Origin: Terriglobia bacterium
GTDB lineage: Bacteria; Acidobacteriota; Terriglobia; Terriglobales; Acidobacteriaceae
Assembly (NCBI GenBank): GCA_020073385.1
Contig: JAIQFH010000078.1
Coordinates: 1-49,630, forward strand
Direction: 5' to 3'
Length of the DNA: 49,630 bases
Made by a program: the position numbers and the translations under genes. The notes under the pieces were generated by a model that saw only the letters and a list, made by a program, of their open reading frames with translations, had not been told where the DNA came from and did no database searches. Shown one piece after another: positions 17,312 to 26,676 of the stretch. Numbering within the stretch: the first letter of the stretch is position 1; each line of letters opens with the position of its first letter.

Positions 17312-17815
17312 CTATCGTGCTACGGCTCGCTGCCGTTGGAGAGTTGCGATTGTGTGCAGATGGCAGATGGCGATAGCAAGAGCGTCGGAGGCGTCGAGTG
17401 GCTCCGGAGGCTCAGGAAGTTCGAGTAGTCGCGTCACCATATGCTGGACTTGCTGCTTCTCGGCGCGTCCGTAGCCGACTACCGACGACTTGATGGTGAG
17501 CGGCGAGTATTCGGAGACTTCGAGGCCGGCGGAGGCGGCCGCGAGCATCGCGACGCCTCGCACCTGCCCAAGCTTCAGAGCTGACTTCACGTTAAGCGCG
17601 TAAAAAACGTCTTCGATGGCGACTTCATCGGGCTGATGCTCCGAGATGATGGCTCCGAGATGCATGTAGATGCGAGAGAGGCGGATGGGCAGTTTCTCTC
17701 GCGGCGAGAGCTTGATGGCGCCGCAGGTCAGGCAGGAGAGCTTTCCCGTGGAATGGATCTCAACTACACCATAGCCGGTGTACTCGCCGCCGCAGTCGAT
17801 GCCAAGGACTCGCAT
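17312..17815 (-). CDS. ruvC: Holliday junction resolvase RuvC
   Basis: A 167-residue RuvC endonuclease, the usual length, which cuts four-way DNA junctions with RuvAB. The four metal-binding acids are present: Asp7 in LGIDCGG, Glu68 in VAIEDVF, Asp141 and Asp144 in LDASDALAIA. The first motif has Cys where Pro is usual (GIDPG in most), a tolerated change. ruvA and ruvB are not in the window. Copies of the dispersed 'aaccac' repeat lie on both sides of the gene (17250 and 17876). Confidence 0.95.
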   Translation of the reverse strand: MRVLGIDCGGEYTGYGVVEIHSTGKLSCLTCGAIKLSPREKLPIRLSRIYMHLGAIISEHQPDEVAIEDVFYALNVKSALKLGQVRGVAMLAAASAGLEVSEYSPLTIKSSVVGYGRAEKQQVQHMVTRLLELPEPPEPLDASDALAIAICHLHTIATLQRQRAVAR

Positions 17816-17875
17816 GGGAGTCTCCAGTTTACCTCGGACACGGCGGGCGTCCTAGAGAGGTCGAGACAAATCATG

Positions 17876-17907
17876 AACCACCAAGGGCACGAAGGTACAC
17901 GAAGGAA
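17876..17907. repeat. Dispersed 'aaccac' repeat, copy 2
   Basis: Begins aaccaccaagggcacgaagg and continues tacacgaaggaa. It lies upstream of ruvC and is almost identical to the arms at 43384 and 43435. Confidence 0.7.
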
Positions 17908-17949
17908 GCTCGGCGCCTGAAGCGCTCCAACGGCTTATAGTGATTCGTT

Positions 17950-19752
17950 TCACCACGCCCAAGCGTAGGCATCCACGCGCGGGTCGGCGCCGGCGCTGAG
18001 CACGCCCGTCGCCGCGTCGATCACAATTCCACCGTTTGACCCTAGCGACCATGGCGGTGCGACGCGCAGCTTGTGGCCCTTTCCGATAAGAGCTTGACGT
18101 GTGGCTTCCGGGATGCGTGCCTCTACCGACATGTCGCCGGGATACATGGTGTGCGGGAACGGCGACGCAGGGAAACTGCGCGAGGACCAGCGCGGGGCCT
18201 CGATCGCCTGCTGGATGTTCATGCCGAAATCGATCATGTTAATCAACGTCTGCATGGTACGCATCACCTGATCGTCGCCGCCCGGGCTACCGAGGATCGC
18301 GTAGGGCTGGCCGTCTTTCATGACCAGTGTGCTCTGCAGGGTGCTGCGGGGGCGCTTGCCTGGCTCAAGGGCATTGGCTTCGCCGCGGACTAGCGAGTAA
18401 TAGTCGCCGCGGCAATTGAAGAGAATACCGGTATCGCCCATGACGACGCCGGTACCGAACAGTTCGTGCAGGCTGGGCTCGAAGCTGACCATGTTGTGGT
18501 CTTTGTCGACGACTGCGATGTAGCTGGTGTCACCATTGTGGCTGGCGCTGCCATCGAGCACTTCGTGCACGGGACGATTGAGATCGGCCGTGCTGGCCGC
18601 GGGATTGCCCGGACGTAATTCCAGCGAGGCCTTGGCGGGATCGATCAGCTTGCGGCGTTCGCGGGCATAGTCTTTCGAGAGCAAGCCATCGTAAGGGATC
18701 TTGATGAAATCCATGTCGCCGAGATATTTCTCGCGATCTCCCATGGCGAGCTTTACCGCCTCGACGCTGGTATGAAGGAACTCGGGGCTGTTGTGGCCGA
18801 AAGCTTTCAGGTCGTAGCCTTCGAGAATATTGAGGGCGATGAGTTCCGTTGGTCCCTGGCTGGCAGAGGGATTCTTGTAGACCTGGTATCCGCGATAGTT
18901 GGTTGAGACTGGGGTTTCAACCTTCGCGGTGTATTCTGCGAAATCCTCGTAGCGGAAGAGCCCGCCGTTGGCTTCCGAGAAGGTTGCTAAGTCGTGGGCG
19001 ATGTCACCCTTGTAGAAGCGATCGCGCGCTGCTTTGAGAGCTTCGTGTCGGCCCTTGGATGCGTTCACCTTTTCGGCTTCGACCAGCTTCTTCAAAGTGC
19101 GCGCGAGATCGGGGTTCTTGAGAATCTCACCGGCCTTCGGGGCACGTCCGTTAGGCAGGTAGACCTTGACCGTCGTGGGGTACTTCAGAATCTTTTTCGA
19201 CTCGGCGATGTAAGAAGCGCCACGCTCACTCAGGGGAAATCCGTTCTCGGCCAAGTCAATTGCGGGCTGCAGCACTTGCTCGAAGTTCATCGTGCCCCAG
19301 CGATCGAGCAGGATGTACCAAGCGTCGACGACACCGGGGATGCCCCCGGAGAGTAGGCCATCGCTCTCGGGGATCTTGCCTCCGTTGTTTTTCTCATACC
19401 ATTCAATCGTTGCTAGCTTGGGAGCGCGGGGCTCGGCGTTGATGGAATAGACTTTCTTCTCACGCGAGTCATAGACGAGCAAGACCGCGTCACTGCCGAC
19501 ACCGTTGAGCGAAAAGTCCGTCACACCCAACGCGGCCTGGCCAGCGACGGCCGCGTCGAAGGCATTCCCTCCGGCATCAAGAATCCGGCGCGCCGCCTCC
19601 GTGGCTTCGGCTTTCATGGAGGCAACAGCGGCATGTCGTCCGCGAATGACGGGGCGCATAGTTGGGCCGGGGGAATCGTTGGTCTGGGAGTAGATCGCGG
19701 ACACAGAAGTCAGAAAGAAAATCGCAGGCCCGGCGAGCAGACGATGTCGCAT
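17950..19752 (-). CDS. ggt: Gamma-glutamyltransferase, secreted
   Basis: A 600-residue Ntn-hydrolase that hydrolyses or transfers the gamma-glutamyl group of glutathione and related peptides. A signal peptide (LLAGPAIFFLTSVSAIYS) places it in the periplasm. RHAAVASMKAEATEAARRIL and GGNAFDAAVAGQAALGV form the large-subunit start. The processing site and Thr nucleophile lie in HNGDTSYIAVVDKDHN near 405, where autocleavage should yield large and small subunits. GSPGGDDQVMRTMQTLINMI completes the small subunit. The start is ATG at 19752 with AGGAGC six bases upstream; the frame is open to 19824 but that would bury the signal. Confidence 0.92.
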   Translation of the reverse strand: MRHRLLAGPAIFFLTSVSAIYSQTNDSPGPTMRPVIRGRHAAVASMKAEATEAARRILDAGGNAFDAAVAGQAALGVTDFSLNGVGSDAVLLVYDSREKKVYSINAEPRAPKLATIEWYEKNNGGKIPESDGLLSGGIPGVVDAWYILLDRWGTMNFEQVLQPAIDLAENGFPLSERGASYIAESKKILKYPTTVKVYLPNGRAPKAGEILKNPDLARTLKKLVEAEKVNASKGRHEALKAARDRFYKGDIAHDLATFSEANGGLFRYEDFAEYTAKVETPVSTNYRGYQVYKNPSASQGPTELIALNILEGYDLKAFGHNSPEFLHTSVEAVKLAMGDREKYLGDMDFIKIPYDGLLSKDYARERRKLIDPAKASLELRPGNPAASTADLNRPVHEVLDGSASHNGDTSYIAVVDKDHNMVSFEPSLHELFGTGVVMGDTGILFNCRGDYYSLVRGEANALEPGKRPRSTLQSTLVMKDGQPYAILGSPGGDDQVMRTMQTLINMIDFGMNIQQAIEAPRWSSRSFPASPFPHTMYPGDMSVEARIPEATRQALIGKGHKLRVAPPWSLGSNGGIVIDAATGVLSAGADPRVDAYAWAW

Positions 19753-19811
19753 GTTCGCTCCTAATGTGAATTTGACTACAGCGCACCGCGCGGTCGAATT
19801 GAAACTCGAGA

Positions 19812-21413
19812 TCAATACCACCAAGTCACGCTCGGGTACAGACTAGGAACACGATAAGCCCGATACGCGAATGTCGGAACCGGAATATCCATTTTCCACA
19901 CGAGCTCGGGAGTGGATGTCTGGGTCACTTCCTGCAACTCTGACGCCACGTTGGGACCGGGCGGTGCAAGCGGGGCGTTTATGTCGAACTCGATATTTCC
20001 ATTCGCCAGTTGATTGATGCTGCCACCCCAGTTGGAAAACAAACCCGGCGCGTAAGCCCAATCGAGGTTCGCCATCATAGTGGATTCATCCACCTGAAAA
20101 ACTGTCGCCCGGGAATAACAGTCCGGTGGCCCTGGAATCAGGCACACGGCACCCTCAGAATTCAGAACCCGGTAGTCTCCATTGTCCCAGACAGCCAAAG
20201 TAGTCTGCGAGCCGCTCTGCGAGATCAGTGATGGGAAGTGCTGAAATGAGAACCAGAGGCTTGGATCACTCGTAAGAGCGCCCGCCTGAGTCAACGAAAA
20301 ATCTCCCTGATAGCCCAACCGCCAGAGGATATTCCCGCTGCCCGCACCGTTGTTGTAGTCGATTTTCAAAATCCACGACTGGTGACGCATTGAGAGTAGA
20401 AGGTTACCATCGCTTGGAGACAAGATCACAGCGTTGGCATGGGTCCAGTCGAGAGTGCCATTGGTGATGGCGGCGAGGTGCCGAGTCACGTCGAGGTAGT
20501 CGAAACTGTTCCATGACCAAACGGGGTTCCAGTTCTGGTCGAGATCGATGATCGCATCTCCCTGAACCGTGGTAGTGCCCGGCGCTCCAGGCAAGTCGGT
20601 GAAATCTTTGAAGCAGTTAACCATGATGATGAGGTGGCCGTTGTCGAGTGGCAATAGGTCGTGGTGATAACCGGCGGGGACGAAATCGAATCCAGCAGCA
20701 AGCGCTTTGGTTTGCAGGTCGTTGATGGACATCTCTCGGATCGTGTTCCCGATCAAATCGACTTCACGAATGATAGATCCGGGGGACAGCGTGTTACTGG
20801 TCATACTGAGAAGTATGTGCCCGTTGAGCAGTTGTTTCATGGTGAACGGAAAATAAGTGGGGTCGACGTTGTAGTACCAGATCGGATTCGCATCCCGGTC
20901 GGTAAAAAATGCCTGCATCAGATTCGCGGTGGGACCAATCAGGTCGAACATCTCAATGCCAGCACTTTCAGGCTGGGATGCAGGCGCATCAGGCCGGCTG
21001 ACCTGAAGGACGGGAAACGGCATACTGGGCAGCGCGCCGGTACTGAAAGTCAGATCTTGACTGGTATCGACGATACCTGGGCACTGTCTTTGAGCCTGCA
21101 TGTGGTAGGTGCTCGAGGCTCGCATTCCCGCTACCTGTATGTCCACAGCCTGGCCGGCGCTAACCGGATACCACGAGGTGCTTCGACCGTACGTAGTATC
21201 CGGACCAAACTGGACCATGACCTGACCTGTGCATCCACTCTTGACGGTGAACTGCGCTACCAGCGGGTTCTGGGTGTTTGCAACCGAAACGTGGAGTACC
21301 TGAGTTGTTGAACCCCCTCCGCACGCGACAAAGAACGAGCTAAAGCCCAGCACTGCCAGCAAAATTGTGTTATTCCAACGATTGAAAGCGAATCTTCCCT
21401 GGTCGCTACTCAT
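19812..21413 (-). CDS. Arylsulfotransferase (ASST)-family lipoprotein
   Basis: A 533-residue protein with a lipoprotein signal (FSSFFVACGGGS, lipidated Cys in VAC). After a fibronectin-like N-terminal domain it has the beta-propeller of ASST enzymes, with YHHDLLPLDNGHLIIM and TLDWTHANAVILSPSDGN; the His residues resemble those that carry the sulfate in PAPS-independent arylsulfotransferases. Many acidobacterial paralogs are annotated this way without proof of activity. It would sit on the outer or inner membrane facing the periplasm. GGT lies 59 bases downstream on the same strand. Confidence 0.75.
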   Translation of the reverse strand: MSSDQGRFAFNRWNNTILLAVLGFSSFFVACGGGSTTQVLHVSVANTQNPLVAQFTVKSGCTGQVMVQFGPDTTYGRSTSWYPVSAGQAVDIQVAGMRASSTYHMQAQRQCPGIVDTSQDLTFSTGALPSMPFPVLQVSRPDAPASQPESAGIEMFDLIGPTANLMQAFFTDRDANPIWYYNVDPTYFPFTMKQLLNGHILLSMTSNTLSPGSIIREVDLIGNTIREMSINDLQTKALAAGFDFVPAGYHHDLLPLDNGHLIIMVNCFKDFTDLPGAPGTTTVQGDAIIDLDQNWNPVWSWNSFDYLDVTRHLAAITNGTLDWTHANAVILSPSDGNLLLSMRHQSWILKIDYNNGAGSGNILWRLGYQGDFSLTQAGALTSDPSLWFSFQHFPSLISQSGSQTTLAVWDNGDYRVLNSEGAVCLIPGPPDCYSRATVFQVDESTMMANLDWAYAPGLFSNWGGSINQLANGNIEFDINAPLAPPGPNVASELQEVTQTSTPELVWKMDIPVPTFAYRAYRVPSLYPSVTWWY

Positions 21414-21480
21414 GGCAGACGCAACGCCTCCTGATGAGATATTCGGATTCTCTTGCCTTAGGCGACGAAGCGGACGAATA

Positions 21481-21524
21481 GTAGATGCTTATACCGCAAG
21501 TAGTAGATGCTTCTACTGCAAGGC
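21481..21524. repeat. Two tandem 22-base repeats upstream of the ASST gene
   Basis: gtagatgcttataccgcaag and gtagatgcttctactgcaag stand head to tail with a 22-base period and three mismatches. They lie about 70 bases before the ASST gene and 40 bases after the YbdD-like gene. They could be an operator or a simple duplication. Confidence 0.5.
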
Positions 21525-21561
21525 CCGGCAGATTCAAGATCTCACCAGGAACAGCTTCGGG

Positions 21562-21738
21562 CTAACAACATCTCGTTTTCCGGACGACACCAGACTCCCT
21601 TTCACGCCAGAAGGCCGCGTATGCATCCGCTGACGAGGCCATGTTCGTTCGCTGGAGAAAGCGTGTGTAGGCGGCTTCGTCGAAAATCTCGCGCAGGACC
21701 GAGAATAAGATTCGCAGGGCGATTTTCACCGTCCTCAT
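21562..21738 (-). CDS. YbdD/YjiX-family small protein
   Basis: A 58-residue protein that matches the short family found beside cstA (E. coli YbdD, YjiX). RILFSVLREIFDEAAYTRFLQ and DAYAAFWRERE are typical. ATG at 21738 has GGAGG eight bases upstream, and overlaps the end of the cstA frame by four bases, as expected for translational coupling. E. coli YbdD is reported to help CstA-type pyruvate and peptide uptake. The gene itself is intact although its partner is broken. Confidence 0.8.
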   Translation of the reverse strand: MRTVKIALRILFSVLREIFDEAAYTRFLQRTNMASSADAYAAFWRERESGVVRKTRCC

Positions 21739-23589
21739 GCTCTTTCCTCCGTTAGGCGGGTCATAACAAATGGAGTCTCTTTGACCCGGGCTTCCTTGCG
21801 GCCACTGATGACCCCGACCCACTGGCGCGCGGACTCGATCAGCACGAGTGTCACCATCACCAGGAGAAGTCCGGTCACCGCGGCGTCTAGACGGTTGTTG
21901 AAGATCAGGCGCGCGGTGGCGCTCGTTGCTGGCCCGGAGGCGAGGGCACGCGCTTGCTCCAGAAATCCGACGCGGGGGTTCAGATCGAAAATTTTGTGCC
22001 AGGATGCCGTGAACGTGATGGCCACGAGCCAGACAAGTGGAACGAGCGTGACCGTGGCGTATTTTGCGCGATGCATTTTGATGATGATGGTCGTGGCCAC
22101 GCAGAGGGCGACCGTAGCGAGCAACTGATTTGCAATCCCGAATAAGGGCCACAGCGAGTTGATCCCACCTAATGGGTCCTTCACACCTTGCCAAAGGAAG
22201 AATCCCCACGCGGCGACGATCAGGGCGCTCGTAAAAATAATCGACGGATACCAACTAGTGCGACCTAGCGGTTTGTAGATGTGACAGCGTTTGCTCTCCG
22301 ACTGCGTGAGCGAGGGCTTGCATGTCGGCTGCGGTGACGGGGAATCCCCAATTGCTGATGGTCGTCGTGGCAGCGACTGCTGTTTGTCCGACGATGCCGG
22401 CAGGACTATTAATGGCGAAATAGACTCCGGGCTGGAGCACGCAAGCAGCAATGATCGCCATCACCGCTACGGCCGACTCGGCCAACATGGCTCCATAGCC
22501 CACCATGCGCGTCTCGGTTTCACGAGCGATCAGTTTGGGAGTCGTTCCGCTTGAAATCAGGGAATGGAATCCGCTGATAGCTCCGCAGGCGATGGTGATG
22601 AAAGCAAAGGGAAAGATCTTGCCCGCGAACACGGGACCGGTACCATCCACAAAGCGTGTGAGGGCCGGCATGTGGAGCGTGGGATGAATGGCGACGATGC
22701 CGATGCCGAGTAGGCCGATGGTTCCAAGCTTTACGAACGTACTCAAGTAATCACGAGGAGCCAGCAACAGCCAGACAGGCACGACCGACGCAGCAAATGC
22801 GTAGATGATGATCGAGATGGCGAGCGTCGGTGCACTCAGCGTAAATACGTGGGCAGGCCCCGGGTGCAGTGAGATCCATTGGCCTCCCCAGATCGCGAGG
22901 AGCACGAGGATAAAGCCGAGGGCCGAGACCTCGAGCACTTTGCCAGGACGGATGCGGCGCAAGTAGATTCCCATCAGCAGCGCAATCGGGATGGTCATCG
23001 CGATCGTGAAAGTTCCCCACGGGCTATCTTTCAGAGCGTTCACCACGACCAGAGCTACGACGGCCAGAAGGATGATCAGGATGGCGATCACCGCGGCGTA
23101 GGCGACAACGCCTCCGACCACGCCGGTTTCTTCCTTAGCCATCTCCGTCAGAGATTTGCCATCGCGGCGGACGGAGAACAGGAGAATCACAAAATCCTGC
23201 ACGCAACCGGCGAAAACGGCTCCCACCAGCACCCAGAGCGTGCCGGGAAGATACCCGAACTGGGCTGCCAGCACGGGACCCACAAGCGGGCCGGGACCTG
23301 CGATGGCCGCGAAGTGATGTCCGAAGACGACCCACTTGTTGGTGACCAGAAAATCGCGGCCGTTCTCCAGGCGTTCGGCGGGTGTGGCGCGGAGAGCGTC
23401 AACGGCGAGGATCTTGGCAGCGATGAACTTGCTGTAGAAACGATATCCCAGGGCGTAACAGCAGGTGGCGGCGACGACCAGCCACAGCGCGTTGATCGGC
23501 TCAGAACGATGCACGGCTACAACGGCAGTCGCTCCGGCGGCGAGCAACGAGACCACGCCCCACACGAGGATCGAAAGAGGCCTATTCAT
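21735..23589 (-). pseudogene. cstA-like carbon-starvation transporter, broken by internal deletion and frameshift
   Basis: Two overlapping frames together give a CstA-type membrane transporter (peptide/pyruvate uptake). The first, from ATG at 23589, covers about 435 residues (CCYALGYRFYSKFIAAKIL, GPGPLVGPVLAAQFGYLPG, FHSLISSGTTPKLIA) and runs to VGEQTL, then out of frame to a stop at 22255. The second resumes at HIYKPLGRTSWYPS (near 22285) and runs about 182 residues to 21735. The part that normally lies between, with the conserved WYHFAIMFEALFILT and DAGTR stretches, is absent: about 70-85 residues are missing and the reading frame shifts. The joined length is about 617 against about 700 for E. 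coli CstA. Either the gene is dead or the assembly is wrong here. Confidence 0.8.
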
Positions 23590-23818
23590 ACCGTCGAGCA
23601 TTGTGTCGAATCTGCGAGCCGAGCGCAACGGGCAATGTCCGCGGGAAGCTTGAATGGACGTGCCTGATCGATTTTCTTCGATGCGTTCTTGGGTTTGTTG
23701 GTGTTACTCTATCAGTTCCGAAAGAGTGCAATCCCGCGCCGGGCCCTTTCGTCACGCCCCTGCGCTCGGGGTGCATTCCGAGGATTCATCCCGAACTCAT
23801 TCCAACGAGGAGCTTACG

Positions 23819-24880
23819 ATGAAGATTGGCATTCTGACAGGCGGGGGAGATTGCCCAGGACTAAATGCGGTGATCCGGGCGGTGGTTCGCAAAGGCATCT
23901 TCCATTATGACGACGAATTCCTAGGATTTCTGGAGGGCTGGCGGGGATTGATCGAGAACCAGAGCATGGTGCTCGATCTGGACGCGGTGAGCGGCATCCT
24001 GCCACGCGGCGGCACGATTCTGCGGACCTCACGGACCAATCCCTCCAAGCGTCCCGATGGTTTCGACCGCTGCATGGCGACCATTGCCGCGCACAAAATT
24101 GACGCCCTGGTTGCAATCGGGGGGGATGACACGCTTTCCGTTGCGCAGAAGCTGCATGAAAAGGGCGTAAAAGTCGTCGGAGTGCCGAAGACGATCGACA
24201 ATGATCTGGGTGGGACGGACTACACCTTCGGGTTTGACACGGCGTGCAACATCGTGTGCGAAGCCATCGACCGGGTTCACACCACCGCCGAGGCGCACAA
24301 CCGCGTGATGGTGGTGGAAGTGATGGGACGCGACGCAGGCTGGATCGCGCTGTACAGCGGCATTGCTGGCGGCGCAGATGTAATTCTTATTCCTGAGCGG
24401 CCGTTCGATGTCGACAAAGTTGCCGAGTCGATTCGCCAGCGGCACGAGCGCGGACGGTACTTCTCGATTGTGGTCGTCGCCGAGGGCGCGAAGTTCGCCA
24501 CCGGTGCCGGTGCTCCCGTGATTCAAGACATGGGCAAAGACGAATTCGGACACGCCAAGCTGGGAGGCATCGCCAACATTCTTGCGCGGGAAATTGAGAA
24601 CCGCACTAAGTTCGAGACGCGCGCCGTGGTGCTGGGACACATTCAGCGCGGCGGTTCTCCCACGGCCTTTGACCGCGTCCTGGCGACGCGCTACGGACTG
24701 GGCGCCATCGACATGGCGCATCGCGGCGAGTTCGGCTGCATGGCAGCACTGCGTTCGAATAAGATCGTCTCGATCACTCTGAAAGAGGCGATCTCGAAGA
24801 ATCGCGTTGTGGATGATGAGATGATCCAGATCGCGGATGGCCTGTTTGAAGAGATCGGCGCAAAGGTGGCCAGCAAATAA
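23819..24880 (+). CDS. 6-phosphofructokinase, probably pyrophosphate-dependent
   Basis: A 353-residue phosphofructokinase that phosphorylates fructose 6-phosphate in glycolysis. It has ILTGGGDCPGLNAVIR at the phosphate loop, VPKTIDNDLGGTDYTFG for the sugar, and MGRDAGWIALYSGIAGGAD. Two positions tell the donor: Asp104 in GGDDTL and Lys124 in PKTIDND. In the family, Gly at both suits ATP, and Asp with Lys suits pyrophosphate. A PPi enzyme works near equilibrium in both directions. ATG at 23819 has GAGGAG upstream; the frame continues open upstream to 23654 but that part overlaps the divergent cstA promoter region and looks non-coding. Confidence 0.88.
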   Translation: MKIGILTGGGDCPGLNAVIRAVVRKGIFHYDDEFLGFLEGWRGLIENQSMVLDLDAVSGILPRGGTILRTSRTNPSKRPDGFDRCMATIAAHKIDALVAIGGDDTLSVAQKLHEKGVKVVGVPKTIDNDLGGTDYTFGFDTACNIVCEAIDRVHTTAEAHNRVMVVEVMGRDAGWIALYSGIAGGADVILIPERPFDVDKVAESIRQRHERGRYFSIVVVAEGAKFATGAGAPVIQDMGKDEFGHAKLGGIANILAREIENRTKFETRAVVLGHIQRGGSPTAFDRVLATRYGLGAIDMAHRGEFGCMAALRSNKIVSITLKEAISKNRVVDDEMIQIADGLFEEIGAKVASK

Positions 24881-24925
24881 GCACTTCATTCGTCGAAGCG
24901 AGCGACTCGGCCCCGCCCAGTCCGC

Positions 24926-26617
24926 ATGAATGAACTCTACCGACATCTAGCACCTTGGTTGCTCACAATCACCGAAGCAATCATGGTGCTGGGTGGAATA
25001 TGGCTCTCGCTTCGTGCCCGCAGCGTCCCCCCGAATCACTTCATTGAGCGCCTGGAAACCGTTTTCGGTCGACTGGCCCACCGCAAGCGCTTGGCTATAT
25101 GCTTTGTCGGTCTCTCAGCGTTGAGCATCCGGCTCGCGCTCATCCCATTGCTTGGAATTCCTCTTCCCGACTGGAATGACGAATACAGCCATCTTCTTGC
25201 GGCCAAAACATTTGCATCGGGTCATCTGACAAATCCGACTCACCCGATGTGGATCCACTTCGAGAGTTTTCAGATCATCGAGCGTCCCACTTATATGTCG
25301 ATGTATGCGCCGGGACAGGGCCTGGTTCTCGCAGCCGGTGTTGTGTTGGGTCATCCCTGGATCGGGGTTTGGTTGATCACCGCCGCTCTGTGCGCCACAC
25401 TCTGCTGGATGCTGCAGGGATGGTTTCCGCCGAACTGGGCGCTCTTCGGCGCCTTGCTCTCGGTGCTGCGCTTCGCCACCTTCAGCTATTGGATGAACAG
25501 CTACTGGTGCCCCGCGTTGGCGGCAACCGGAGGCGCGCTGGTGCTGGGAGCGATTCCGAGGCTACGGAATCGTCCGCGTGTCTGGGATGGTCTTCTGGTT
25601 GCCTTCGGCCTGGTGATCATGGCAAATAGCCGCCCGTACGAAGGGTTGGTTTTCAGCGTCGCCCTTGGAGCAGGCCTTCTGGTTTGGCTGAAGGGTCGCC
25701 GACTGCCGCCGTGGCCGCTCTTGTTTCGCCGGCTGTTCTTACCCGCAGCGTGCATTCTGATCGTGGCAGCTTGCGCAATGGGATATTTCTACTGGCGGGT
25801 TACAGGCAGTCCGTTTCGAATGACTTATGCTGTCAACCGCGAAACCTACGCCGTCGTTCCTTATTTCTTGTTTTTCTCCAAAAGACCCGTGCCGGAGTAT
25901 CACCACGCAGTTATGCGGGATTACTATGCAGGCTGGGAGGTAGCGCAATTCGACGAAGCTCGCACTATCCGCGGATTCATACGCCGGACGGCGAACAAGA
26001 CGGGGCAGCTTTGGCGATTCTATTTCGGTCCTGCGTTTTCCCTGCCCTTGATCGCATTTCCGTGGATCATACGAGACCGCCGTATGAAACTCGCGCTCGT
26101 GGGTGGCGCGGTCTTCTGTCTGGGGTGGCTGGTTGAGACCTGGACATTCCTCCACTATGTCGCGCCGGCTACGGGATTGGTTTATCTGATATTGATCCAG
26201 TGCGCGCGGCATATGCGTTTGTTCCGTCGCAAAGGACGCCTTATCGGCCAACAACTCGTGCGCGCCGTGCCGATTGTGTGCGTCGCTATGATTATGTTTC
26301 GTCTGGCCGGGATAATTGCACATGCCCCATTAGAGCCTCGCTGGCCAGTCGGCAATCTCGATCGAATCGGGGTAATAGAAAAACTGAGTAAGATTCCCGG
26401 AGAACACCTTGTCATCGTGCGCTACGGAGCGGATCATAATGTCGATCGTGACTGGATCTATAACGCGCCTGACATTGATCGAGTCCGGATCGTCTGGGCG
26501 CGCGATATGGGGAAAGAGCAAAACCAGGAACTACTCCAATACTTTCATGGTCGCCATGCATGGTTGATGTTAGGGGACGATTCCCCGCCACACCTTGAAT
26601 CGTACTCGGAAAACTGA
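24926..26617 (+). CDS. GT-C-type membrane glycosyltransferase
   Basis: A 563-residue protein with about 10 to 12 membrane helices. The first extracytoplasmic loop holds PDWNDEYSHLLAAKTFASG near residue 82; the Asp-Glu pair there is the usual catalytic site of GT-C enzymes that use a polyprenyl-phosphate sugar (ArnT, PMT, GT39/GT83 types). YMSMYAPGQGLVLA and NSRPYEGLVFS are also typical of this bacterial group. The last 110 residues form a soluble domain. Acceptor is unknown: lipid, protein or polysaccharide. The next glycosyltransferase gene follows at once on the same strand. Confidence 0.75.
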   Translation: MNELYRHLAPWLLTITEAIMVLGGIWLSLRARSVPPNHFIERLETVFGRLAHRKRLAICFVGLSALSIRLALIPLLGIPLPDWNDEYSHLLAAKTFASGHLTNPTHPMWIHFESFQIIERPTYMSMYAPGQGLVLAAGVVLGHPWIGVWLITAALCATLCWMLQGWFPPNWALFGALLSVLRFATFSYWMNSYWCPALAATGGALVLGAIPRLRNRPRVWDGLLVAFGLVIMANSRPYEGLVFSVALGAGLLVWLKGRRLPPWPLLFRRLFLPAACILIVAACAMGYFYWRVTGSPFRMTYAVNRETYAVVPYFLFFSKRPVPEYHHAVMRDYYAGWEVAQFDEARTIRGFIRRTANKTGQLWRFYFGPAFSLPLIAFPWIIRDRRMKLALVGGAVFCLGWLVETWTFLHYVAPATGLVYLILIQCARHMRLFRRKGRLIGQQLVRAVPIVCVAMIMFRLAGIIAHAPLEPRWPVGNLDRIGVIEKLSKIPGEHLVIVRYGADHNVDRDWIYNAPDIDRVRIVWARDMGKEQNQELLQYFHGRHAWLMLGDDSPPHLESYSEN

Positions 26618-26676
26618 GGGGCGAAATCACTGACACTCTTTCACAACGGCTCCGGCTCTGGCTAGGGGCGCGGCGC

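Noticed and set aside
21481..21524. Possible CRISPR repeats
   Set aside because: Only two adjacent 22-base units with no spacer between them and no cas gene in the window.
22879..23667. 262-residue plus-strand open frame, rich in His/Asp/Glu/Arg
   Set aside because: Antisense to the membrane helices of the cstA remnant; composition is what reversed membrane codons give.
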